Source of the DNA: Desmodesmus armatus
Lineage: Eukaryota > Chlorophyta > Chlorophyceae > Sphaeropleales > Scenedesmaceae
NCBI GenBank assembly: GCA_007449985.2
Contig: VIIQ02000091.1
Coordinates: 310,001-374,000 of the forward strand
Reading direction: 5' to 3'
Length of the DNA stretch: 64,000 nucleotides
Positions within the stretch are counted from its first letter, which is position 1; every line of letters starts with the position of its first letter. The position numbers were made by a program, and so were the translations under genes. Shown here in pieces: positions 11,046 to 27,771 of this stretch. The notes under the pieces were generated by a model. It worked only from the letters and a program-made list of their open reading frames with translations. It was not told the DNA's origin and made no database searches.

Positions 11046-14000
11046 ATGCTAGTAGGTCGGAACGCGCCAGGGGTTGGCTTGACCTCTCGGCGACAGACAT
11101 GCTGCAGGTGATCAGTCTGCACTGTTGTCCCACCCGACAGTGAAATGAGAGCAAGCTCTCAACAACCACCTGTTTCATCGTGTGTAGGCACGTTTTGCGT
11201 GTCCAGCGCATCAAGCCCGTGCAGGCATCTGCAGGCAATGGTGAGTGGTTTGGCACCACACACCTGTGGCACTGACACCAACATGCATTGCGCTGTAGGA
11301 CCACATTACCCAGAAAGCACCCTCCAAAGCGCCTCAATGTTTCTTGTGAAAGGTATGGATGCCTAGTTGTGCTTCTGTCTGTCTGTGTGCTTGTGTGTGT
11401 GTCATGTACAGGTGACGGTGGCGAGGGGGCCCACAAGCCTCGCAGACGCAGCAGCTCTAAGAATGCTGGCAATGACATCCCTCCCCCTGCAGTGCAGCTG
11501 GCCAACAACATGGCCAGCACTGGCAGCGGCAGCAGCAAGGGCAGCGGTTCCAGCAGTGGCAAGGGCTCTAGCAGTGGCAAGGATAGCAGCCCCAGCACAC
11601 CCCCTCCCGCCTCTCAGCTTGCATCAAACATGGCAATGGATAGTGGTGCAGGCAGCAGCAACACCAGCGGTGGCAGTAGCGGCCGTGGCAGTCCCAGTGG
11701 CAGTGGCAAAAAGAGCAGCTCAACACCCTCCCCAGCAGTGCAGCTGGCAAACAACATGACTGCAGGCAGCAGCAGCAGCAGCGGCGGCGGCAACAAGAGC
11801 AGTTCAACACCCTCTCCCGCAGTACAGCTTGCCAACAACCTCGCCAAAGGCAGCAGCACAAGCCCACCCTCACCTGCTGCACAAGTGGCCAGCAACTTGG
11901 CAAACGAACCCCAGCAACAGGGCGGCCCAGCAGCAGCAGCAGGGCAAGGCGCATCAGACAGCACCAGCAGGGAAGGCACAGAGGGAGGGGACCTCCTGCA
12001 GCAGGGCATCCGTGCAGCAGCAGATCTCACCGAGAGCGCCATTGTGAACAGCGCTGCTGGTTTAGTTGGCGGTATTGAGGGTGCTTCAAGCCTGACACAG
12101 TCAGGGCTCAACGCTGCCGAGAGAGCAGCAGAAGATGCCCTGCGCAACGTAGGAGCAGCAGCACAGGTAAAGTGATCTGATCGTACTGTGCATTGTAGTA
12201 TTACAACTGTGCATTGTAGCATTACAACTGCAAAGGAAAGATATCTGAACTGGTTTTTCAGACCTACTTAGCACCAGCACTGGTCCTCGACCAGGGAACC
12301 AGAACAACACCAAACCCCAAAAGGTCCAGGACTGCACTGGGTGGAACCATCTGTAGAGCTGTTTCCTGTGTTGTAGTAAGATCGCAGAGGCTGAAGCTGC
12401 CGCGTCTGTCAACGAAAAGAAGTGGTTAGTGATGCATATTCATGTGCAGCTGAAGCTAGATGAGCTACCTCCTGTGTTGCCTGCTACAACAGGGTACCCT
12501 CAATGCAGCAGCAGCCACTGTGGGAGGAGCAGCGGGTGCCATCGATGGGGTGGGGCAGTCGCTGGCGGCTGGCCCGGCAAGGGGCCGTGGCAGCAGCGGC
12601 AATGGGAATGGAGTTGTCAACTCGACAGACTTTGAGACGGTGAATGTGCGGGTGCCGGCCAACGCCTGGGCGAATGCTACTGCTGAGAAGGGCCGGGTGC
12701 GTGACAACACACTCACACAGGACTTTGACGAAGAAGAGGTCAGTGTGGTGGTGATTAGGTTGCACACTATCGTCAACACTGCGCTGAGAGTTGTGCTTAC
12801 AGACTAGCAGAGCCCCCAGTTGAAGTGAGGTGACAGTGCTGGGAGGTCTGTGGGCTCGGTGTTTTGACACATGCATTTTGTCTGGCATCATGATTGGTGC
12901 ACGTGGGTTGGCAAAGAAAGTGAAGCAGCCTCCCTGCATGCAACAGTACTGTGATAGTCGCGTTGGGGGACCCTACACTGACCTTACACTGACTCAACAG
13001 GAAGACATGAGTGTGCAGGTGTGATGCCGGGGGGGGGGGGTGTTCTGCTGGTGGGTATTCTCTTAGGGCTAGACTCTCAAGCTGGCTGTGCGCGTGCTGG
13101 CTTCTGGTGCCTGGGCAGTGCCGTGGTTGGTGGTCATTCTTCCCGCACACTACCAGCACCAGTCGTGAGCTGGACCCCAGCTTGCACGTGGCATCATGTG
13201 CATGTTGACAACCTCACGTACCTGCACATGTGCTGCCTATTGTGTGCAGGTTGAGCAGTACAAGGTCCAGATCTTGGCAGCAGTGGCCAGCCTTGACAGA
13301 GGACTGGCAGCCAATGTGAGTGCGAACCATGGCAGGACAGCAACCAGTGGGGCTCTGGAGCCAGGCCCATGGCTCCAGAGCCAACTGCTGAGGGGGCCCT
13401 ACTACCATATGTGTGCAAACGCCACAGCAGCCTGTAGCTATGTTGCTTGGTTGATGCATGGGCCTCAGGGTGTGGCCGTGGCAGCTTGTAACTGCTGTGT
13501 GTGGCTGACTGTTCTGCAGGTGCGGGAGGCCCGGGATGTTGACCGCCTGGCTCGCAAGCTGGAGGATGCTGCTGGACCCATCTCGCTCAGGTGGACGACG
13601 TCACGCAGCAGCCCAAACAAGTCAACGATGGACAGGCTGGTGAGCGAACGGGACGGTCACAACGGGACTAAGTCACAGTGATCAACATTGTTGATCTGCT
13701 TCAAAGGCAAACGTGAACCACGCCGCTGTCCCGCAAAAAAACATGGATCACTCTGTTGTTTTTATATACTAGCGCTGTGCGACACGAGTTTGGTGTTTTG
13801 CGTGTGTACACAATTTCAAATTCCCTACTGGTGATCAATTTTGGGCAATGCTTCTGGTCTGGTCTCTTTCAAGGCAAGCTGGCAAGTCACGCAGCAACCC
13901 AGCAAGGGAGATAGTGTTTTGGGAAGGGCTCCCCACACCGTGTTTGACGCTGACGTGGCGGGCTGTGTCTTGTAGTTTGGGCACGCTGACTGCTGATCTA

Positions 14001-17000
14001 GGTTTCGGGTCCCTGGATATAGTCATCACCCCTGCCTCTTCATACTTTCCAACATTTTTCCAGAGCAGGTGAAAGACCCTGCATTGGCCTTAGCCGGCCC
14101 ACACTACCAAAAAACTTTGGCCCATCCCCCAAACACCTCTACCCCCCCCCCCCTTCCCCTCCTGACACCCTCACTTCACCACCCACCCTACACACCAGCA
14201 CTGCACATGCACTCAACGTCACTCCTGCCATTAAGGAAGGGACTGACCTGTGAAGGTTCGAAGAGCATGAGCTGTGTGTACACAGCTGCATCGTCGCCCC
14301 TACACACCAAGAGCACGCGCACACATCCTTGGGCAAGGCAACTTCTTGAGGCTGGAACGGCACCAGCTCAGCAGCCTAAAGCGATAACAGAGGGATGGGG
14401 CTAATGTGGGCCAAGCCAAACGTATACTCACGCACACAAGCACTAGATGGCGCCCCCTGGCACAGTGAAGTGCATGCTACATTTGCCATCCCGGTGCTGG
14501 GTTATTTGCCAGACTTTGCTCCGCTATGGCCGCAAAGTCTGCATGGTGTGAAAGACAGCAACGCCTGAAGGGCACAGGGATGACAGGCATGGCTGGCATG
14601 TGGGCACTGGGGGCAGACAGTAGATACCTGCAAGACATGCACACACCAGATGGGGTAATGGTCGGCAGCAAGAGGGATGGCATGTGGATGGGTTGGTGGC
14701 GGGTGTGATGGCGGACCCATCTTGGTGCAATGGGTGTCTGTCAGCTTTGTGACGCGTGTCATTGTGCTGCTTGACACACACTCCACCTCAAGGCGCCCAG
14801 CCTCCCATCGGCCACCCCCTGTGTGCACCCACTTGGTGCAGGGGTGTGACATTCATTCCATGTTGGCAACACCAGCTAGTTTTCTTTGAAGCCACCTGTC
14901 CACAAGCACCCGGAGGGGGGGAGGGGGCTGCTGCTTCTATCCACACTAAAATCCCATAGCAACCCCCTCCAACGCCGTGAACCACACCCAGCTGTGGGTG
15001 CTGCCAGGCAAACACTGCCATGCCCCTTCCCACATGGCATGGCAACGCGCTCGAACTGTGTTGACCACACAGCACCTGGCGGCTGACCTACAGCAGTGGC
15101 CCACTAAACTCACTCGCCCACTTGTTGGGTGTCACCAGACTGACATGTTTGCCTAATTGTCAGGTACCGTATTGATTCGGGTGAATGCACTGGGTGTTTC
15201 CGTTCAGTCTCAGTTGCCAACAGGTCCTGCATTCAGCCACCCACCCGCCTTACACCTACACCACGCCCCTGACCCCCACACCCCTTCACTATTGCAGGCT
15301 GGCACATGGCGTTTGATCTACAGCAGCGGCTTCAATGGTGGCAGCCTGGGAGGCAGCAGGTGAGGGGACAACACAGCAGGAACATGCACCAAACAGGCAC
15401 AGAGACACGTGCATGTTACAGGTGCAACCTGTATGAGCTTTCACCGCTACAGCTGTAACATGGATCAAGGTTACTGATGTGTGTATAGACACAGGGAGTG
15501 CATCCAGCCAAGGCATCAAGCATCCAAGGATGTTTATGTATGCACCGTGCTGTGCAAGTGAAGTTCAACGACCATAAGGGTGCACAAGGGATTTGCGCGC
15601 GCAGGACAGCTACATGGCAACTTGGTACAGAATGCACGTGCAGTGCACCCTACCACACAGAGGCCAGTGTTATGCGCGTGGTCACGGCGGTTGGCTCTAT
15701 GCCACAACAGCACAGTCAGTGCTGCAGGGGGCAGGGCGCATCATTATCCCCCGGGGTGCTTCAGTTTGGTTTGCTTCAGTTCGGTGTCAAAAGTGTCACA
15801 CTCCCAGCATGCAAGGTTTGTCGCACATGTGCTCGGAGGAGTGTTTCTTTGATGAAGCCAATGGCTGGTGTGGTCTGCGGATGTGCTGTGCTGTGCTGTG
15901 CTATGCAGGCCTGGCCCCCCTGCAGCCCTTGTGCCCACCATCCTGGGCCAGGTGTACCAGGTCATCAACGCACAGTCGGTGAGTGAGGGATGGCTGTGCA
16001 TGACGCAGTTCAGGGGCGCCGAGAAGGTGTGGAAGTGGTGGGCCAGGGCTCCCTTGTGCTAATTGTCGCATTCATTCCTCTTTCCTGATGTGTGGGCATG
16101 TTGGGGCAAGCAACCTGTAATAGGACTGTTGTTTTCCGCAACACAACGATTGCTGCACATGACATCATCGTGACGCAGTCATGACTGTCGTGCTGTTTGG
16201 ATATGCTGTTGTTCACCTGTTGTTCACCTTGTGCAGATGACGCTGGACAATGTTGTGGAGCTGCTGCTGAACTACCCCGTCCCTCAGCTACCCTTCCTGC
16301 CCCGCCCTGAGCCCCAGGCAGCACCTGGACTCAGGCTGTCACTGCACCATACCTACGAGGTCACACCCCCAAACACAGTCAAGATTGTGTTTGAATCAAC
16401 ATCAGCCAAGGCCATTGGCCCTGACATCCTGCAGGTGCGCGTGGATTCCCCTTGTTATCATCACAACCAACCATGCTGGTTTGTTTGTGGACAAAATTGC
16501 GTGCGAGTCTGCAACCAGACTTGCACTGCTTGTGTCGGGCCCGGGGGGGACTGAGGGTGGCGCAGTTCCTGCACACACCTACGAGGTCAGACTGCCCAAG
16601 ACAGTTGAGATCGTATTGCGCGCCATGGTTCACAATCACCTCCCTAGGGACGAGAGCATACACCATCAAAACATGCAGCGCATGACTGCATGACGACTGT
16701 GCGTGGTACACACAGTGGTGATGCACTAGTGTTCTCCATCCTTAATGGCATGGGTGCTTTGAATTGATGATTTTGACCAATTTGACATCCTCTTCACCTG
16801 CAGGGTCTGCCTGAGCTGGGTGTCCCTGAGCTGCCTTCCTTCCTGAAGCCCCCCAAGGCCTTCAGGTCTGCCACCTTCGACGTGACATACCTGGACCAGG
16901 GCATGAGGGTCACACGCGGCGACAGGTGAGAGGGGGAGGGGTTGGGTTGAGTGGGGTTTGGGGGTAGGCAGGTGGGCGCGTCGGTGGTGGGCGGATGCAC

Positions 17001-17227
17001 TCGTTGCTGCACTCTCACGGTGCTGCACTGTTGCCGTTCTCGCTGTCAAGTTGCTGCACCCTCACATGTGCTCCCCCCTCATGATCACTAAAGAGCGATC
17101 ACTGTGCTGCATTGTGACTGTTTTCGCTGTCGTTGTGCTGTTCAGGGGTGAGCTGCGCATCTACCTGCGGGACAGGCCCCTCACCCCCATGCTGCCTATG
17201 GATGACAGCGACAGGGACTATGAGTGA
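11046..17227 (+). CDS. PAP/fibrillin-family plastid lipid-associated protein with long repetitive N-terminus
   Basis: Exons 11046-11107, 11188-11240, 11412-12166, 12493-12738, 13250-13315, 13520-13639, 15298-15359, 15909-15978, 16237-16434, 16804-16925, 17146-17227; phases close, 611 aa. Residues about 1-38 are Arg/Ser/Cys-rich without acidic residues and end VQASAG, like a plastid transit peptide. Residues about 39-290 are Ser/Gly/Ala-rich and carry five copies of a P-x-P-A-V-Q-L-A-N-N motif. Residues about 373-611 are the fibrillin domain: AAVASLDRGLAAN, MDRLAGTWRLIYSSGF, GSLGGSRPGPPA, LGQVYQVINAQS, then the C-terminal TRGDRGELRIYLRD. Family members coat plastoglobules, thylakoids or eyespot lipid and bind hydrophobic molecules. 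The fibrillin exons are secure. The N-terminal two exons are chosen from phase and composition and are less certain; an extra exon 11299-11352 would also keep frame. Confidence 0.88.
15480..15524 (-). repeat. Dispersed short repeat, copy 1 (fibrillin intron)
   Basis: Reverse-strand copy of a family whose core is GGCTGGATGCACTCCCTGTG followed by TCTACACA. Here the + strand reads AGACACAGGGAGTGCATCCA followed by GCC. It lies in the fibrillin intron 15360-15908. Other copies: 27147-27186, 28790-28826, 32404-32438, 32456-32492. Confidence 0.8.
16567..16640 (+). pseudogene. Relic partial copy of fibrillin exon 9 inside intron 9
   Basis: This stretch of the intron 16435-16803 repeats the exon segment at about 16341-16396. 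The exon encodes HHTYEVTPPNTVKIVFES; the copy reads HTYEVRLPKTVEIVLRA in an open frame. Nucleotide identity is roughly 75% by eye. The copy lacks the rest of the exon and would not keep the domain intact if used, so it is called a duplicated exon relic rather than an alternative exon. Confidence 0.7.
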
Positions 17228-17696
17228 GAGTAGCCATGAAACGGTGGTGCTGCCACTGGTACTGCAGGGCAGCAGTTGTGTTGTGAGTGGGGCAGAAACC
17301 GGCCTGTACTGCCAGGACTTGTTTTGGGTTGGTTTTGGTTGGTCTGGTAGTGTGCCTGCTGACACTTGGGTGGGTTTGCTGTTGTGCACAGTGGTTGGCC
17401 ATTGGCGAATCACCACTGCCGCAAGGCACTGTGGAATGGCAAACAGAAGTTGTTGAGCGTGTTGAGTGTTGCAGTTGGTGTTGCTGTCGTGTCGAGATTG
17501 TTTCACGTCAGCATCAGTCTGACTGTTTCTGAGTTTCGTCAAAGACCTTGTCCAGTTTGTTTGTGTTACCACATGCTGGCAACTTTTGTAAGCTGCACAT
17601 CTGTTGACCAGGAACCATGCGGTGGTCAGTGCTGTGGGTGCAGACAGACTGCAATGTGGCAAGTTTAGTTGATGTTGACATGATTTGTTGTTGGTA

Positions 17697-17701
17697 TGTA
17701 A
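17697..17701 (+). terminator. Candidate TGTAA poly(A) signal of the fibrillin gene
   Basis: TGTAA is the usual green-algal polyadenylation signal. This copy is about 470 bases after the stop codon, close to where the sequence changes from GT-rich to CA-rich, as expected at the end of a + transcript facing a - transcript. Assigned by position only. Confidence 0.4.
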
Positions 17702-18936
17702 CATGTTTCAGGGCAATGGTTGTCCATTGTTTGTAGTGCCTGCATCAGCGGAGGTTACCGTGTAGGCAGAACTTGCTTGCAAGCTTGGCAGGATTTTGTG
17801 TGCTCAGCGCACAGTCACCCTGCCTCCACACGGCAAGTTTAGATGCATCTGCAGTGGTCAGTTGTGTCAGAAGAGCGTAATCTGTTTGACATATGTGCAC
17901 TGTCGTACACAGACAAAAGATTAGCCACCTCAGACTTGGCTACATGACTCAGGTTGCAACCACAAGCATGCAAAGCTCCCACACTGCATCCAGCAGCCCA
18001 GAGCAGAGAATGACAGTGTTACATTTTACGTCTGCTTGCCACTTCAGTCATACTACAGCAATCTTCATAAAGACGGTGCTGAGCCAGCCTGCATCTGCTT
18101 GGGGCATCAAGCCCCATCCTGTGTATAGCTACTACAGGTAAAGAAGGATGTACCAGGCGACCCATCTCACCACAACACCATGCCATGTCCCCAGCAGCAG
18201 CACCAGCAACCTTGACAAGGCATGCAGATGACGGCACGCAGTAGGGAACATGCAGCTTGGCGAGGTACTTTCCTGCTTGCCGCGTACCAACAGGTTACAG
18301 TATGTGCTTGCTGATTCAAACAATGTGGGAGGCCAAACAGAGATGTACAGACCGCAGGAAGTTTACTTCCATCCAGACTGCACACTGCTGGCCAAGGTGC
18401 AGCCGACATCGCCACTATGCTGCACACCAAACACAGCACGATCCTGCAGACACCATGACGCAGAAAGTAGTTGTGGGTCGTGCTGCCCCAAGGTATGACA
18501 TTCAACATTCAGCTTGTGCCTTGTTTCACACCCCAGACTGCTCAAGGCGGCTGCCCAGTTCGCTGTTGACGATCTGGCTGCCAACCCTCCGGCAACACAC
18601 GTCATCCATCAAGTCATAAGTACTGCAGTGCTTCCCGAAAGACACAGGCGCTTGCTTGAGACACACTGTATCCTCTCCATCACACTGCAAAGGGGGCCAG
18701 CAGGGCAAACAGCAAGAAATGGCCTGAACAGCCCTTGTCCTGTGCATCCCCTGCGAAAGCAGCAGCGGCAGCACTACTCCTGGAAAACTTTCACCACATG
18801 TCCAGCAAACCTTCCGCAACAGACCACACCACCTGGCACAACCTGCCTGACTGCCTGGCACAAGCCATGTTGTGTTGGCATACCTGCAGGCTCCTGTCCC
18901 TCTGCTCCTAGCAGTCGCCACCACAAAACACACATT

Positions 18937-18992
18937 GGCGGAACACACCCACCTGGGCAGAACACACCCACACTGGCAGAACACACCCACAG
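18937..18992. repeat. Tandem repeat, about 18-20 bp x 3
   Basis: Three successive copies of GGCAGAACACACCCACACT with small changes. Simple non-coding minisatellite. Confidence 0.8.
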
Positions 18993-19293
18993 AAACACCA
19001 CATTTCATAACCCCATAAAAAGAGACACCGGTACATTACATGCATGCAGGCGCTGACGAGGATCAGCAATGACAGGCAACCTAACAACATACAACACACA
19101 CTACTGAAGAATGACAAAACACACACTCCACGTGAGCAACACACTACACATCCCCCGTTGGCACAAACTGTGTCACTGTGCGGCACTGTGGCAGCGCCGT
19201 TTCTGCTGTTGCAATACCAGCACTTCAGTGATGCACACAAGCACTCAACCTGCGGCATGTGTGCATGCCTGCAACCCAACATGCCTCAATCGA

Positions 19294-19383
19294 CCAACAC
19301 ACACCCGCCAATCAGTCTGCAGGATGGGCTGAAAGCATCCAACACACACCCGCCAATCAGTCTGCAGGATGGGCTGAAAGCAT
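19294..19383. repeat. Perfect 45-bp tandem duplication
   Basis: Two identical 45-base units, 19294-19338 and 19339-19383, beginning CCAACACACACCCGCCAATC and ending GGGCTGAAAGCAT. The exact identity points to recent duplication. The unit length is a multiple of three but no coding frame is supported here. Confidence 0.9.
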
Positions 19384-20503
19384 CATGCAATACCCCTTGG
19401 TGCAAGCACTGGCTGACACACACAGAACAGGTCAATTTCAAGCACACACAGACTCCTTCGCAGCCAATTCCACCCCAGCACACCTTCCTGGATCAGGCAA
19501 CAAGCACGCAGGGCACAAAGGCAACTCAACTTGTGGTACAGAGTAAGCAGCCGGTCAGCTTGTGACCCCTCCTCGTGCCACGTAGGACACGGCAGGACAC
19601 CAACCCCAGTCCAGAGCATGTGAATGCATGCATGGTGACCAGGGTGATAATGCAACAGGGCAAGCAAGAACGATAAGGTATGTGCCTGCCAACCACCATA
19701 CAACAGCTGATAATGCAGCTGCTGCTGCTGCGGTCAGGCCAAACAGACCGGCAGAGATTGATCTAAACACCACCAACCGTGCTGTAGCTGATACACTGCC
19801 GTAGGCAGAGAAGCAGAAAGCAGACACGTCAGCCCCAGGAGGGGCATCACAACATGACAGGTACATAGCCTGCTTCCTTCCCAACACACCTTGTGTACAC
19901 ACCAACCTGCTTGAAAACCGTGTAGCAACATATTCAGACTGCATGGCAACAGACTGTAGGACAACAAAACAAACAAAACAAAGATATGGGCTGCTTGCTG
20001 TTGGCCTGCTTTGAATACAATACGTCAAAAGCAGAGGCCCTGAAAGTCTGCCAAAGTGCTCTCAAAGCCAACAGCACATAACCTCGGGCAGCCCCCCCCC
20101 CCCCAAACCACCGAACGCTTGACGAAGCTGCTTGATCAAACTACACCCAGCACACACGCCCCACCACAACATCAGAGCCCCATTGACCGGTCCCTGCAAC
20201 AAACTGTGCTTGGCTTGCGGTCATCATGGTGTCAGCCATACCAACAAAGGGTGACGAAACAACCACAGCCCACACCGCACTGCTGAGCAAACATACCTCA
20301 CGCCACCCTGCTGCAAAACAAACAACAGAGGGTGCGATCACAGCGCGACAGCTTTTGCTTTTGTACATGTGCAGGGCTGATCCACGCGCCACCCGTCAAA
20401 GCAACAGCTGCATGGCAGTGTGCACCAAGTGTGCAGGGCTCAAATCAGCAGCACTCTGTGCAACATGACGTCCACCATGCGACAAACAGTGCGCAGGAGC
20501 TGT

Positions 20504-25456
<4,953 letters not shown>

Positions 25457-26476
25457 GTCGAAATATGTCGCGATAGTTGTTGATGAGTGTTGATGTTTTT
25501 TTGATGTCTTGCTTCGCTCGTCTGTGTCCAAAACTATGATCATGTGAACTACACACATGTGCTCATGCCATCATGTGAGCACGAGGCGCGGTATAAGCGC
25601 GGCCGAAACCCTAGTGATCTATTTTGCAGAGTATCTTGAAGTATCTTCGTAACCGTTTTCCAACCCGCCAATCTGTCTCACCTTTGAGTATTCTTTGTTC
25701 AGGACCTGGTTGCGATGCCTGGAACTCCATTCACACGAGGTAGCAACTGCTGCCAGCCTGCCCGCCACCCTCATTGTGCTGTCCCACAAGCCCTGATGTG
25801 CTCCCAACCCAGATGGCTTACGCCAGTGGCTTGATCTGGAACCGGTCTGCTTCCTCATACTGTGTAAGCTTGCGTGAAGGCATACTGCAGACAGGCCCTG
25901 ACTCCAGGGCCCCTAATTTGGGTGTGCACGTGTGAAGCGGTGATGATTGAGCAGTCGCAGCGGGAAGTGTAGCCTGAAGTACACATATGCACAATTTATG
26001 CACAGCCGCGTAAGTCTCCGTGCAGCCCCGTTCTTCTTGCACGCTGTACCCCTCCCACCCCATGGTGCAATTGCACCTTTGCAAAGGGGCAGCAGTAGTA
26101 GTAGCGTGGGGTGAAGGACAGTGATGGTTGATAATGTTGCAGGTCACTCTCATGCAACACTGCCTGCTGACCAGCTCCCCATTTGGTTTCACTCCTTGAA
26201 CGGTTTGTCCTGTGCATATGCAACCCCAGTCCGGGTATGAAACCCCAGTTGGGCAGGCATGGGTGCCTCAGCTAGGCCTCTCCTCGCCTTGCTCACTGCT
26301 GCGTAACATTCCCAGCACACACTTGCTTCCCACTCACCCACCCCTGTGTAGACACCATCAGCTGCCAATTTGCCATCAGGAAGCTGTGCCTGGACAGGTG
26401 CAGTGGTTCTGGCAGCTACACTCACCGGTGGTCATGTCAAACCAACCTTGCTTTCCACCACTTGCTGGCGCTTGAG

Positions 26477-26502
26477 TTTAGGGTTTTAGGGTTTAGGGTT
26501 TA
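26477..26502 (+). repeat. Interstitial telomere-type repeat (TTTAGGG/TTTTAGGG)
   Basis: About three and a half units of TTTAGGG, one with an extra T, in intergenic DNA. This is the plant/chlorophyte telomere unit and supports the taxonomic placement. Too short to be a chromosome end. Confidence 0.85.
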
Positions 26503-27146
26503 TTGAGAAGCCCAGACCCTGTCCAAGGCAAGTGAGGCGACTGCGTCTACCTGGTCCAGCTGCACACCACTCTGCTTCATTTCGTATTGCCCTAGTGCTG
26601 AACAGCTTCCCTACCATGCTCTCACCTAGCTACTGGCCCGCATGTGGCAGCAGCTTTGCCTCTGGACCCTTGCAATGAGCCAGGTGGCTCTCCTCCTCAG
26701 CACAACCTGTGGGGTTTGAGCACCTGTCACAACCACACTGTAAACAATCTGGCACATGCGAGCAGTCCATGCCAGCACACTGCAAGGCTGCGGTGACACA
26801 GTCAAGGGTGATACAGACAGGCCTCTGGACACTGCAGCAGATGCGTTTCGGCATGGCAGTTGCGGTTACTCAAGAGTGCATTTGAGTGGTGTGCGCCATG
26901 AGCTGGGGGCAGGAAGATTGGTACTGCCTGCAGGTGCTGGCCTGTGCTGGGCTGGGATTGGCCTGGAGCATGCAGTGAGTAGCCTGCCTGCTGTCAACTC
27001 TTCCGGCTGCAGCCTCAGGCACATGCGTTGCAAACAGCAGTTGGCTGCCACCCCTGTCTCTGTCACCCTATTTTTTGTTTGATGTTTGAAACAACCTGTC
27101 GGCTCCAAATTACAACAGGGTAAAAGGACTCGTGATGCCGCCAACT

Positions 27147-27186
27147 GATGCATTGGCTGGATGCACTCCCTGTGTCTACACAAACA
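27147..27186 (+). repeat. Dispersed short repeat, copy 2 (intergenic)
   Basis: Carries TGATGCATTGGCTGGATGCA, then CTCCCTGTGTCTACACA. It matches the 32456-32492 copy over about 38 bases in opposite orientation. Confidence 0.8.
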
Positions 27187-27621
27187 TACCCGCTGACAGT
27201 GCAATGACAGCGCGATAGCCGGCGACGCATGAGCACGTGTGCATGCAAGTGGCTGCAAGTCAAGTGCATCAAAGCCGCTGAGAGTAGATACATGCCATGC
27301 AGTCCCTGTGTACCAGTGCGCCAGCACGATGCATGCAATCCAACACTCCAAGATGCTGTTACCACAAGCACGTGACTGCCGCACATGCCGCCAGGGCTCT
27401 TGACGCTGCCTCAAGCGGCCCAACTGCCCTTGCGCACAATCGTATTGTGCAATGCACATTCGTATTGTGCAATGCACAACTTCGAAGGGCCTAGGCTGGC
27501 TGCTGCCGGCAGCCTTCTCCTCCTGCTGTGACACCCACTAGCTTCATGGAGCTCACTAATACAATATTACTAATACAATATGAGTCATGTACTATGACTC
27601 ATTATTACATCTTGACCGTCA

Positions 27622-27739
27622 TCACTGCAGATGCTGCAGTGGCTGCGCCTTGAGTGTGACCACTGGCTGCAGCAGTGCAGCCTGTGACTGAACAAGCCGC
27701 AACTCCTTGGCCTTGAACACCGCAGCAGACCTGCAGCAG

Positions 27740-27771
<32 letters not shown>

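Larger units (their letters stand above)
17228..20503. other. Intergenic region between two convergent genes; no supported gene
   Basis: Holds the 3' ends of the fibrillin gene (+) and glutamate dehydrogenase (-). Composition is GT-rich to about 17.85 kb and CA-rich from about 17.9 kb, so most of it probably belongs to the - transcript or its downstream flank. The reverse complement of TGTAA occurs at about 18018, a possible end of the - transcript. Open frames of up to 180 codons exist (for example 18514-19056 + and 19555-20028 -), but they show no family resemblance, no splice-supported extension and low-complexity composition, so none is called. Confidence 0.6.
25457..27621. other. Intergenic region upstream of GDH and downstream of pyridoxal kinase
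   Basis: Contains the presumed GDH promoter (just above 25456), a short telomere-type run (26477-26502) and one copy of the dispersed GGCTGGATGCACTCCCTGTG repeat (27147-27186). The reverse complement of TGTAA at 27605-27609 is 13 bases beyond the pyridoxal kinase stop and another lies near 27107. Open frames such as 26866-27534 (-) show no family resemblance and are not called. Confidence 0.55.

Noticed and set aside
11299..11352. Possible extra fibrillin exon encoding an 18-residue segment
   Set aside because: Phase-compatible (1 to 1) with AG and GT borders, but the direct join 11240 to 11412 is also in phase and gives a smoother low-complexity N-terminus. Needs cDNA.
11614..12222. 202-codon antisense frame
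   Set aside because: Shadow of the Ser/Gly/Ala-rich repeat exon of fibrillin; Leu/Ala/Cys-rich composition with no family.
12378..12424. Small exon-like stretch (IAEAEAAASVNEKK) between fibrillin exons 3 and 4
   Set aside because: Its donor leaves phase 2, which breaks the frame of the next exon. The direct 12166 to 12493 join keeps phase 0.
18937..19383. Repeats considered as a CRISPR-like array
   Set aside because: Eukaryotic nuclear context, contiguous units without unique spacers.
19555..20028. 157-codon - strand frame with hydrophobic stretches
   Set aside because: No homology recognised, no splice evidence, in the GDH downstream flank. Hydrophobicity is expected from GT-rich sense sequence.
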